Shown: positions 47,473-54,984 of the stretch, piece after piece | How positions within the stretch are numbered: position 1 is the first letter of the stretch | Layout of the letters: each line of letters begins with the position of its first letter | Source of the DNA: CAWELS01 sp964468205 | Lineage (GTDB): Bacteria > Acidobacteriota > Terriglobia > Bryobacterales > Bryobacteraceae | Direction: 5' to 3' | Assembly (NCBI GenBank): GCA_964468205.1 | Contig: CAYXVG010000022.1 | Span: 39,693 to 103,692 of the forward strand | Length of the DNA stretch: 64,000 nucleotides | The notes under the pieces: generated by a model | Seen by the model: the letters and a program-made list of their open reading frames with translations, nothing else | Told to the model about the DNA's origin: nothing | Databases searched by the model: none | Made by a program: the position numbers and the translations under genes

Positions 47473-49116
47473 TCAGTTCGCCCGTGCCAACCGCACCACG
47501 GTCTCCACCGTCCTCCGCAACTCTTCCGGCACGCCTGGCGACCCGTCACGCGCGCAAGCCTCCACCACCGATATCGCCAGATACGGCTTTGACCGCGCGT
47601 TGACGGCGCGGTTGATCACCGCATCGGCCGGCCCGCGTCCCCCTCCCTTCTTCCCCAGCCGCGCCGCCCGCACGTAAATATCGGAATAGCCGGATCGCCA
47701 AAGGTAGTGTTCCACGTCTCCGTGGGGAAGTTGCGTAACATGCTCCTCCCGCTCCATCCCTTCCAAATACGGGCGGACGCTCTGGATGTAGTAGTCGCCC
47801 GCGTCGTCGCCGTCCACCATAACGTGCCAGGATATGCCGAGGTCTCGCGCCAGCTCGAGAATCGGCGCGATGCCGCACTGCGCGAACTCCACCACGCCCA
47901 CTCCCTCCGCATCGAACTCGTACCCGCACAGGCGGCCCATCTCGGGCATCAGCCAGTGCTCGGTTTCTCCCTCCACCAACAGCCAGCACCGGTCAAACAG
48001 CGCCCCGCCGCGCCGGGAACGGATGTGATATCCCAGCCGCCGCAGATCGTCCTTCTTCATCCGTTCCTCGTGAAACTGGTGAACCTCGACGCCCGAGCGG
48101 CGCCGCACCATCCGGCGTAAACTACCCAGCGGCATTGCCGAGACGATCTCCCGCGAATACGTGGAGAGCAGCTTCTGCACCGGTATGCTGTTCAACACGA
48201 ACCGCACCGAGCCCAAGGTCGAAGGGTGCAGAAACGCTCCAATCTGTTCGCTGCCCAGTATCGGATCGACATCGTCGTCGAGCGGGAATGATCCCCTCGC
48301 GCTCAGTAGCGCTCCAAACACGAGCAACGGACCCAGACTCTGCGCGCCGCCGCTGGGTAGCCGGTAGTGCGCGGATCTCGTCCGCCGGCCTGGCTTCGGA
48401 TAGACGAGCCGCCTCCAAATCCGCTTGGCCACCGACCGCGCCTTGCGCATGTCCTTCGGCGTAAGCAGTTCCCACCCCCGCGATAGTTTCTCGTATATAT
48501 CTCGCGTGAACTCCTCGATCTCGGAGGTGGACCGGCCTTCCGCGGCCAGCAGTTTTTCGGCCGATTCGATCGCCTCCACCGGCTGCTCCGGCCCCGCCCG
48601 CTGCGTGCCCCGGAACACCAGAAACGGATTCACCCTCCGCAATTCCGCCACCAGCGTGGGAACCGCAATGCCGCTGATCCCCTCGTCGTCAGCATTCAGA
48701 AATTGAGATGACACCTCCGCCGCCCCGGCCGTCTCGTCCCACGCCGCCCGGACCTTCCAGCGAATGCACCCCCGCTTTTCCTCGTCTTCGCAGACGGCCG
48801 GACCGAATAAGTCCCGGTACCCGGCCCATTCCCCCGGCTCGCGCTCGGCGAACTCGAGCAGCACGCGAATCGGGTCGGGCGCTCCGCCCGCCGGGTCCTC
48901 TGGCGGCGGCCGGAAATCGCGCCGTTCGAAAACGACACCGGGCTCTCCGTTCCGCAGCCCCAGGCAGCATTCGAGCGCGGCGAAGAAGCTGGTCTTGCCG
49001 CTCCCGTTCTCGCCAATCAACACGGTGCTCTCGGCGTCGAGCTCCAGAGAGATGGACTTGATGGCCCGGAAATTCTCGATCGTGACCCGGCGAAGATACA
49101 TACCCGAAGCGTCCAT
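47473..49116 (-). CDS. OLD-family ATP-dependent nuclease (YbjD/DUF2813-like), Walker B degenerate
   Basis: The 547-residue protein resembles E. coli YbjD along its length. Walker A is GENGSGKTS (35-43). The C-terminal TOPRIM region has CWLLVEGETEHWLMPE (377-392) and HVMVDGDDAGDYY (431-443), with the metal Glu/Asp residues present. OLD nucleases couple a SMC-like ATPase to a TOPRIM cleavage site. In YbjD the Walker B stretch reads LLIEDPETRLHP; here the matching positions (285-298) read ILGSEQIGAFLHP, so one Glu remains but the Asp and following Glu are replaced. Function is probably DNA metabolism or defence. The gene is divergent from the isomerase at 49290. Confidence 0.85.
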   Translation of the reverse strand: MDASGMYLRRVTIENFRAIKSISLELDAESTVLIGENGSGKTSFFAALECCLGLRNGEPGVVFERRDFRPPPEDPAGGAPDPIRVLLEFAEREPGEWAGYRDLFGPAVCEDEEKRGCIRWKVRAAWDETAGAAEVSSQFLNADDEGISGIAVPTLVAELRRVNPFLVFRGTQRAGPEQPVEAIESAEKLLAAEGRSTSEIEEFTRDIYEKLSRGWELLTPKDMRKARSVAKRIWRRLVYPKPGRRTRSAHYRLPSGGAQSLGPLLVFGALLSARGSFPLDDDVDPILGSEQIGAFLHPSTLGSVRFVLNSIPVQKLLSTYSREIVSAMPLGSLRRMVRRRSGVEVHQFHEERMKKDDLRRLGYHIRSRRGGALFDRCWLLVEGETEHWLMPEMGRLCGYEFDAEGVGVVEFAQCGIAPILELARDLGISWHVMVDGDDAGDYYIQSVRPYLEGMEREEHVTQLPHGDVEHYLWRSGYSDIYVRAARLGKKGGGRGPADAVINRAVNARSKPYLAISVVEACARDGSPGVPEELRRTVETVVRLARAN

Positions 49117-49233
49117 GATATCGCCTTGTTAGCCGCGCACCCGCTTCCGGCGCTTGCGCTCTATTAGCCCGCGTTTACGGCTTCCAGGACCAGTCCACGA
49201 GACAAAACGGTTTCGCAAACAGTCTCGCAAAAC

Positions 49234-49263
49234 TGGTCATCACCCTTCGGCTTGCGGTATGAT
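49234..49263 (+). promoter_or_regulatory. Candidate promoter for isomerase/oxidoreductase pair
   Basis: TGGTCA (49234-49239) and TATGAT (49258-49263) are spaced by 18 bases and end 26 bases before the ATG at 49290. They lie in the 173-base divergent gap with the nuclease gene. TATGAT also appears at a similar place before the RraA-like gene. Evidence is by eye. Confidence 0.4.
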
Positions 49264-49289
49264 CTGCTGCGACAAGGAAAACCAAAACC

Positions 49290-50237
49290 ATGGGCAAAAG
49301 AACATCGATTGGATCTTGGGCTTACACGATTGGCCCCTACGCGGAAAATCCTGTGGACTTTGACACCGTGATTGGGAAACTGAAAACTCTCGGCTTCGAC
49401 GCCGTGGAACTCGGCGCGTTCCCGCCTCACCCGAACCCCGGAAATCCCGGCGGTCCGGATGACGAATGGCCCGGAGCCATGCCGGAGAAGTCGCAGCGTG
49501 AGGAACTGAAAGCGAAGCTGGACGAAGTCGGACTCGCCCTGAGCGGCATTGCGGCCAACCTCTGGGGTGAGAAGCTCATCAGCACCGATGACCAGTCCAA
49601 GTACATCTCCGAATTCCGCAAGAACGCGCAATTCGCCGCTGACCTCGGAATCCCCGGCGTTCGCGTGGACTGCGTCCAGGCCCCGATCATCTTCAGGGAT
49701 GTCGATTACGATACGGCTCTCAATCGAGTCGTCTCTACCTGGAAGACCTGCTCCGACATCGCCGCCGATCACGGGCTGGCCGTCTCTTGGGAGTTCGAAC
49801 CGGGTTTCGCCTTCAACAAACCGAGCGACGTCGTCCGGATTCATGACGCCGTCGGCAAGGACAACTTCGGCATCCTCTACGACACCTGTCACGGCCAGAT
49901 GGTCGGTGTCCAAGGCTCCCGCCAGCCGGGCGAGAAAGAGGTGTTTGACAGCCAGATCCAGTTCATCCGCATGCTGGATGGCCGCATCAATCACATCCAC
50001 GTGATCGACTCGGATAACACCTGCCACAAGGCCCCTGACGGCAGCGACGAAACATCCGCGCATCCGCCGTTCGGACTCGGCGTGCTCAACTTTGACGAGA
50101 TCATGCCGGAACTGGATAAGGCCAGCCGGCTGCGGCACGACTTCTGGACCATCGACCTCTGCTTCTGGCCCGATGCCTGGCAGGCGACCGAGAAGTGCAA
50201 AGCGGCCCTGGACGAACTGATTGAAAAATACGGATAA
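49290..50237 (+). CDS. Sugar phosphate isomerase/epimerase (xylose isomerase-like TIM barrel)
   Basis: The 315-residue protein has the AP_endonuc_2 barrel. It runs FDTVIGKLKTLGFDAVELGAF, VGLALSGIAANLWG, GIPGVRVDCVQAP, SWEFEPGFAFNK (Glu ligand), FGILYDTCHGQM (Asp, His ligands), INHIHVIDSDNTC (His) and HDFWTIDLCFWPDA. Divalent metal isomerases of this family act on inosose, tagatose or related sugars. The gene is 21 bases before a Gfo/Idh/MocA oxidoreductase, the common pair in inositol-type or sugar catabolism. The substrate is unspecified. It has no signal peptide, in contrast to several exported enzymes in this window. Confidence 0.88.
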   Translation: MGKRTSIGSWAYTIGPYAENPVDFDTVIGKLKTLGFDAVELGAFPPHPNPGNPGGPDDEWPGAMPEKSQREELKAKLDEVGLALSGIAANLWGEKLISTDDQSKYISEFRKNAQFAADLGIPGVRVDCVQAPIIFRDVDYDTALNRVVSTWKTCSDIAADHGLAVSWEFEPGFAFNKPSDVVRIHDAVGKDNFGILYDTCHGQMVGVQGSRQPGEKEVFDSQIQFIRMLDGRINHIHVIDSDNTCHKAPDGSDETSAHPPFGLGVLNFDEIMPELDKASRLRHDFWTIDLCFWPDAWQATEKCKAALDELIEKYG

Positions 50238-50258
50238 CCCAGGAGGAGCGAATTTATC

Positions 50259-51425
50259 ATGGCAAAAGAACTTCGTGTTGGAGTCATCGGTTGCGGCTTC
50301 ATGGGGCGGACCCACTCGAACGCCTACCGCCGCCTCAACAACTTCTTCCCCGTGGAACACCAGGCGGTGCTCAAGTGCATCTGCGATGTGAACGAGAAGA
50401 AAGCCGCCGAATACCAGCGGGTCTGGGGCTATGAGCGCATGGCGGCGGACTGGCAGGAACTCGTCGCCGCCGATGACATTGACCTCATCGACATCACCGT
50501 CCCCAACCGTTTCCACAAGGAGATCGCCGTCGCCGCCGCCAAGGCCGGTAAGATGGTCTGTTGCGAAAAACCGCTGGCGATGAACGTCGCCGAGGCCGAG
50601 GAGATGACCAAGGCCGTCGAGGAGGCGGGCGTCGCCAACATGGTCTGGTTCAATTACCGCCGCGTGCCGTCCATCGCGCTTGCAAGGCAAATCATCGACG
50701 AAGGCCGCATCGGCCGGCCGTTCCACTATCGCGCCACGTATCTGCAGGACTGGACCATCTCCACCGACGTCCCCCAGGGCGGCGACGCCCTTTGGCGCCT
50801 CGATTCGAAGCTGGCCGGTTCCGGCGTCACCGGCGACCTGCTCGCCCACTCGATCGACTCGGCCATGTGGCTCAACGGCCCCATCGCAAAAGTGGTGGCA
50901 AAGACCGAAATCTTCGTCAAGGAACGCGTCCACGTCGAGACCGGCGAGAAGCAGCCAGTCACCATCGACGACGCCTGCATGTTCCTCGCCGAGTTCGCCA
51001 ACGGCTCCATCGGGACCTTTGAGTCCACCCGCTACGCCCGCGGCCGCAAGAACTACAACACCTTCGAGCTGAACGGCGCTGACGGCAGCGTCTTCTTCGA
51101 TCTCGAGGAGCCGGAGTACCTCCAGTTCTTCGAGTACAAGCAGCAGCAGAGCGGCAAGAAGACTGAGTCGCACCTCACCGGCTGGCGCAAGATTCACACC
51201 ACCAATTCCGAGCACCCCTACATGGACCGCTACTGGGTGCCCGGCACCACCATCGGCTACGAGCACACGTTCCTGAACGCCCTGGCGGATTTCGTCGCCG
51301 GTATTGAATCCGGCCAGCCTACTCAACCGGACTTCCGCAACGCCCTGCAAACCCAGAAGGTCTGCGACGCGGTGCTCGAAAGCGCGCACACCGGGGCGTG
51401 GGTGGAGACCGGCGCCGAATTGTGA
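50259..51425 (+). CDS. Cytoplasmic Gfo/Idh/MocA family oxidoreductase
   Basis: The 388-residue protein has the Rossmann motif GCGFMG at 11-16, VPNRFHKEIAVAAAKAGKMV and the EKP motif at 103-105, with the C-terminal sandwich domain (SGVTGDLLAHSIDSAMWLNGPI, GSIGTFESTRYARGRKNYN). No signal peptide is seen, so the enzyme works in the cytoplasm with the upstream isomerase. The ribosome site AGGAGGAGCG is about 8 bases before the ATG. It oxidises or reduces a sugar or cyclitol with NAD(P). The likely pathway is inositol-like or keto-sugar degradation, though which is not settled. Confidence 0.9.
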   Translation: MAKELRVGVIGCGFMGRTHSNAYRRLNNFFPVEHQAVLKCICDVNEKKAAEYQRVWGYERMAADWQELVAADDIDLIDITVPNRFHKEIAVAAAKAGKMVCCEKPLAMNVAEAEEMTKAVEEAGVANMVWFNYRRVPSIALARQIIDEGRIGRPFHYRATYLQDWTISTDVPQGGDALWRLDSKLAGSGVTGDLLAHSIDSAMWLNGPIAKVVAKTEIFVKERVHVETGEKQPVTIDDACMFLAEFANGSIGTFESTRYARGRKNYNTFELNGADGSVFFDLEEPEYLQFFEYKQQQSGKKTESHLTGWRKIHTTNSEHPYMDRYWVPGTTIGYEHTFLNALADFVAGIESGQPTQPDFRNALQTQKVCDAVLESAHTGAWVETGAEL

Positions 51426-51468
51426 GCGGCAATAGCACAAAGAATCGTCCGCCCGGCATAATTGGAAA

Positions 51469-51496
51469 GGAGGAGGCAGTTGGTCTCGCCTCCTCC
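51469..51496 (+). promoter_or_regulatory. Nine-base-pair hairpin that hides a ribosome-binding sequence
   Basis: GGAGGAGGC (51469-51477) and GCCTCCTCC (51488-51496) are perfectly complementary, with a 10-base loop, ending 8 bases before the ATG at 51505. The AGGAGG in the left arm would be paired and unavailable. A GAAGAG (51497-51502) next to the start might be the real ribosome site. Either translation control or an accidental structure is possible. Confidence 0.5.
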
Positions 51497-51504
51497 GAAG
51501 AGTC

Positions 51505-52089
51505 ATGAAACGCATAGTCGCGCTGGCGCTTGTCACTCTCTTCTCCGCCGCTACCTTCGCGCAGTACAAGCGGGATGACCCGCGGCTTCGCAAGGCCATT
51601 GCCGAAGCCGAAGCAATCAGCGTCGAGCTCTCGGACAAGCTCAAATCCATGCTCGCGGAGGAACTCGCGTCCGGCAGCTTTGCCGGCGCCGTCAAAGTCT
51701 GCTCGGAGACCGCCCTCACCTCCACCGAGGAGTTCTCCCGCTCCCGCGGGCGCTACGTCCGCCGGGTGACGCTCCAAACCCGAAACCCGAAGAACGCACC
51801 CGACGATTTCGAGCGCGATGTCCTGCGCACCTTCGCCAGGGTCAACCGGTCCGGCGGCGTCCTGCGGGACTACTTCCAGATTGTTGATACCGGCGGCGGT
51901 CAGGAACTGCGCTTCCTGCGGCCTGTCCAGACTGGTGGCGTGTGCCTGAGTTGCCACGGCCCGCGGGAGAAGATCCCCGCCGAGGTGAAGCAGATCCTCC
52001 GGGAGCGCTACCCGCACGATCAAGCCACCGGTTACAGCGGCGGCGAAGTGCGGGGAGCGATCAGCGTAAGAATCCCGCTGGCCGATTAA
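51505..52089 (+). CDS. Stand-alone secreted DUF3365 c-type haem protein
   Basis: The 194-residue protein has a signal peptide (MKRIVALALVTLFSAATFAQ), then the DUF3365 fold found in cyanobacterial Tll0287. The fold shows VKVCSETALTSTEEFSRSRG, RRVTLQTRNPKNAPDDFERDV and CLSCHG at 147-152, the covalent haem site. It closes with GYSGGEVRGAISVRIPLAD. The same domain is the sensor of the kinase at 39152, so this may be a stand-alone relative working in redox sensing or electron transfer in the periplasm. A strong hairpin precedes the start. No partner gene is adjacent. Confidence 0.88.
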   Translation: MKRIVALALVTLFSAATFAQYKRDDPRLRKAIAEAEAISVELSDKLKSMLAEELASGSFAGAVKVCSETALTSTEEFSRSRGRYVRRVTLQTRNPKNAPDDFERDVLRTFARVNRSGGVLRDYFQIVDTGGGQELRFLRPVQTGGVCLSCHGPREKIPAEVKQILRERYPHDQATGYSGGEVRGAISVRIPLAD

Positions 52090-52103
52090 GGCTTCGCCGT
52101 TCT

Positions 52104-52285
52104 CCTGCCGCCGGCCGGCGCCGCGCCCGCCGGCTGTAGGTCGTCCCGATTTCGGTGGCGGCACATCAACTACTGCCTGCCGCCGGCCGGCGCCGCGCCC
52201 GCCGGCTGTAGGTCGTCCCGATTTCGGTGGCGGCACATCAACTACTGCCTGCCGCCGGCCGACGCCGCGCCCGCCGGCTGTAGGT
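52104..52285 (+). repeat. 72-bp tandem repeat, two and a half copies
   Basis: Units begin at 52104, 52176 and 52248. The first two are identical over 72 bases; the third stops after about 38 bases and has one G to A change (52262). Each unit is a GC-rich inverted-repeat block (GCCGGC arms) plus a less GC-rich half. The period is a multiple of three, and on the minus strand it reads as a 24-residue repeat, but nothing suggests that this is a protein. Confidence 0.85.
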
Positions 52286-52304
52286 GTTGTGATCTCGTGC
52301 AGCT

Positions 52305-53210
52305 ATGCTCCATGTCATCTGTGTCTTCTTTGCCGTCGCACTCTCTGCTTCGGCCGCAGGCCGTCCGAATGTCCTTTTCATCACCGCCGACGATCTCGGC
52401 CTTCAACTGAGCTCCTATGGAGAAACGCTGATTCGCACCCCGCACCTCGACGCCCTGGCCGGGCGTGGCGTCCGCTTCGAGGTCGCCTACGTTGCGCAAG
52501 CCTCGTGCAGCCCTTCCCGCAGCGCCATGTTCACCGGGATGTATACCCACTCCACCGGGCAGTACGGCCTCACCGGAGCCGACCATGACCAGGGGGCCGT
52601 CTTTCGCCTCCATCCGTACCTGCAGACAGCTACCATCCCCAACCTCCTCAAACGCGAGGGCTATCGCACGGGGATCATCGGCAAACTTCACGTTGGACCG
52701 GACAGCACCTTCGAGTTCGACTACGGCCCGCAGGTGAACACTCGCGTCGTCAAGGATGTCGCCGCCAAGGCGGATGCGTTTCTCGAGGAGACCGGACGCC
52801 GCCCGTTGTTCTTGATGGTCAACTACTCGGATCCGCACGCCTTCCGCAAGCAGGACGGTTCCGGCTGGAACTTCCCGCCCCAGGTCGACGGAGTCCCCGA
52901 AAACCCGCTCCCGCCGGGCCCCGAAACGATCTTCGATTTCCAGCAGACCGATACCGAAGGACAGCGCGTCCGCACCGCGGGCTACTACAAGGCCGTCCAG
53001 CAGCTCGACGATGGCGTTGGCATACTGATGGAAGTCATGGAAGAACGCGGCTTGGTGGAAGACACCAATCTCTCCGCCGACCCAAAATACAAAGCGGAGC
53101 TTGATCGCCTTAAGGCCGCCCTGCTCCACTGGCGCTGGACCATGAACGATCCCTTCCTCGATCAGGCAATGATCGAGAAGTATATGGCCTTCTCCCGGCA
53201 CCGCCGGTGA
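52305..53210 (+). pseudogene. Sulfatase with large internal in-frame deletion
   Basis: The 301-residue frame starts with a signal peptide (MLHVICVFFAVALSASA). It has intact N-terminal sulfatase motifs: LFITADDLGLQLSSYG and ASCSPSRSAMFTGMY with formylglycine Cys 68, then GKLHVG, and VNYSDPHAFR. After VMEERGLVEDT (residue 254) the sequence passes directly into NLSADPKYKAELDRLKAALLHW, which is C-terminal tail sequence in this family. The middle of the domain, usually about 150-200 residues, is absent. The metal-binding Asp-His/Asn block after the VEDT strand is therefore missing, so catalysis is unlikely. The reading frame is kept across the junction at about 53067. Confidence 0.75.
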
Positions 53211-53355
53211 GGGACCTTCAACCGGCAGCGCCGGCCGCTGCTTCCAGTGTCACTGCTGCAACTTGTCAATTTCGCCCGCGGCGGCCTCCAAATCAGCGCG
53301 AAGTCCTTGCCTCCGGAACCCGCCTTTGGTTTACCATGAGGGCGGAGCCAAGGAG

Positions 53356-54531
53356 ATGCGAAATCTAGCGGAACAGATGCTAACCGGCGAAGCCGCTCTC
53401 ACCCCCGAGGACCAGAAAACGCTCGAGGAGATGCTCGAGTATATCCGCGAGCAGTCGCGTACCTTTGTCGGCTACCCCTGCCGCGGCTACTTCGACTACT
53501 CCGCGCTTTTCGACTTCCTCTATTACCCCGTGAACAATGTTGGCGACCCCTACGCCCCGTCGACCTACCGAGTGCACACCCGGGAAATCGAAAAGCAGGT
53601 GCTCGCCTGGTTCGCCGAACTCAACCATGTGGAAGAAGGCGACTACTGGGGCTATGTGACCAACGGCGGCACCGAGGGAAACATCTACGGGCTCTTCCTC
53701 GCCCGGGAGTTGTATCCCTCCGGCATGGTTTACTACTCCGAGGACACCCACTACAGCGTTGCGAAGAACCTGCGTGTGCTGAACATGAAGCACATCATGA
53801 TCAAGTCCCAACCCAGCGGCGAGATCGACTACGAGGACCTGTACCACACGCTCCAGATCCGCCGCGACACGCCGCCCATCATCTTCGCCAACATCGGCAC
53901 TACCATGACCGAGGCGAAGGACGACATCACGCACATCAAATCAATCCTCGATGACCTGGCGATTCGCCAGTACTACATCCACTGCGACGCCGCCCTCTGC
54001 GGCATGACGCTGCCGTTCATTGACGGCGTGCCGCCCTATGACTTCCGCGCCGGCATCGACAGCATATCGATCAGCGGCCATAAATTCATCGGAGCTCCGT
54101 TCCCTTGCGGAATCGTGCTGGCGAAGAAGGACTACGTCAACCGCATCGCGCGGTCCATCGAATACGTCGGGACGCTCGACACCACGCTCACCGGCTCGCG
54201 CAATGGGGTTGCCGCCCTATTCCTGTGGTACGCGATCAAGACAATTGGCGCGGAGGGCTTCCGGCACGAAGTGGCGCAGTGCCGCCGGCGCGCCGCCTAC
54301 GCCGTCGAGCGCCTTCGCGATGCCGGAATCGAAGCTTGGATGAACCCGAACTCGATCACCGTTGTCTTCGAGCGCCCGCCCCAGCCGGTGCTAGAGAAGT
54401 GGCAGGTGGCGGTGCAAAGAGAATGGGGACACATCGTGGTGATGCAGACCATCAGCGAGGAAAAGATCGACGAACTGATCGACGACATTCTGCGCGAGCG
54501 TCAAGGGGGCGCAGTGTTGGAGGAAACATGA
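53356..54531 (+). CDS. hdc: Histidine decarboxylase (PLP-dependent, group II)
   Basis: The 391-residue protein matches bacterial PLP histidine decarboxylases. Blocks are TNGGTEGN (102-109), YYSEDTHYSVAKNLRVL, HCDAAL (209-214), SISGHKFIGAPFPCGIVLAKK with the Schiff-base Lys at 243, and GTLDTTLTGSRNG. It makes histamine from histidine in the cytoplasm; serine or another amino acid is possible for related enzymes. I start at ATG 53356; the open frame continues upstream but is not family-like there. The stop overlaps the start of a tandem ACT protein by ATGA, so the two gene products are made together. Confidence 0.85.
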   Translation: MRNLAEQMLTGEAALTPEDQKTLEEMLEYIREQSRTFVGYPCRGYFDYSALFDFLYYPVNNVGDPYAPSTYRVHTREIEKQVLAWFAELNHVEEGDYWGYVTNGGTEGNIYGLFLARELYPSGMVYYSEDTHYSVAKNLRVLNMKHIMIKSQPSGEIDYEDLYHTLQIRRDTPPIIFANIGTTMTEAKDDITHIKSILDDLAIRQYYIHCDAALCGMTLPFIDGVPPYDFRAGIDSISISGHKFIGAPFPCGIVLAKKDYVNRIARSIEYVGTLDTTLTGSRNGVAALFLWYAIKTIGAEGFRHEVAQCRRRAAYAVERLRDAGIEAWMNPNSITVVFERPPQPVLEKWQVAVQREWGHIVVMQTISEEKIDELIDDILRERQGGAVLEET

Positions 54532-54923
54532 AGGAAATCGTAGTTGTGACGCAGAATCGCGCGGGATTGCTCGCCGATATCTCGGAGATCCTCGCCAACA
54601 AGGGGATCAATATCGAGACCATCGATGCCGATGAAATTCACGATACCGCCGTCATCGAAATGACGGTTGACCGCTACGACGAGGCACTGCACAATCTGCG
54701 CGACGCCGGTTTCGATGCGATTACCGAGGACGCACTATTGATCCGCCTCAAGGACGAGCCCGGCGCGCTGGCCAAGGTAGCTCGCCGCTTCAAGGAAGCC
54801 AATATCGACCTCCGCAGCGTTCGCTTCATCCGCCGCCAGCAAGGCTACGCTTTCGTCGCCATCGCCACCGACCGCAGCCAGGAAGCCCGCGACCTCATCA
54901 AAGATTTCGTGGTGAACGGTTGA
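54528..54923 (+). CDS. Tandem ACT-domain protein coupled to the decarboxylase
   Basis: The 131-residue protein has two ACT domains, KEIVVVTQNRAGLLADISEILANKGINIETI and LLIRLKDEPGALAKVARRFKEANIDLRSV. ACT domains bind amino acids to control enzymes. The gene starts inside the decarboxylase stop (ATGA) with GGAGGA six bases before its ATG, so stoichiometric production is likely. A plausible role is amino-acid-dependent control of the decarboxylase. A longer frame opening at 54105 reads into the decarboxylase in another frame and is rejected. A stand-alone ACT regulator without this partner is the alternative. Confidence 0.85.
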   Translation: MKEIVVVTQNRAGLLADISEILANKGINIETIDADEIHDTAVIEMTVDRYDEALHNLRDAGFDAITEDALLIRLKDEPGALAKVARRFKEANIDLRSVRFIRRQQGYAFVAIATDRSQEARDLIKDFVVNG

Positions 54924-54984
54924 CGCCGGGCGGCGGGCCGAGTTGGCGCCACCGCCCCATTCGTCTAAGTCTGACGTTGAACTC

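Noticed and set aside
51418..51438. Sequence starting AATTGTGAGCGG, identical to the first half of the lac operator
   Set aside because: Only 12 bases match, the region overlaps the stop codon of the oxidoreductase gene, and no LacI-family gene is nearby; likely coincidence.
49164..51725. An 853-codon open frame on the minus strand across the isomerase and oxidoreductase genes
   Set aside because: It is antisense to two clear family genes with matching motifs, its product shows no known domain, and high GC makes long antisense frames common.
51319..52236. Minus-strand frame with two 24-residue repeats encoded by the 72-bp array
   Set aside because: The repeat is in frame only because 72 is a multiple of three; the rest of the frame is antisense to the DUF3365 gene and has no motif.
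35133..52285. Direct repeats as a possible CRISPR array
   Set aside because: Both repeat sets are head-to-tail without unique spacers, with two or fewer full copies and no cas gene.
54105..54923. Extended upstream start for the ACT protein
   Set aside because: The upstream part overlaps the decarboxylase in another frame and lacks family sequence; the ATG at 54528 has a strong ribosome site.
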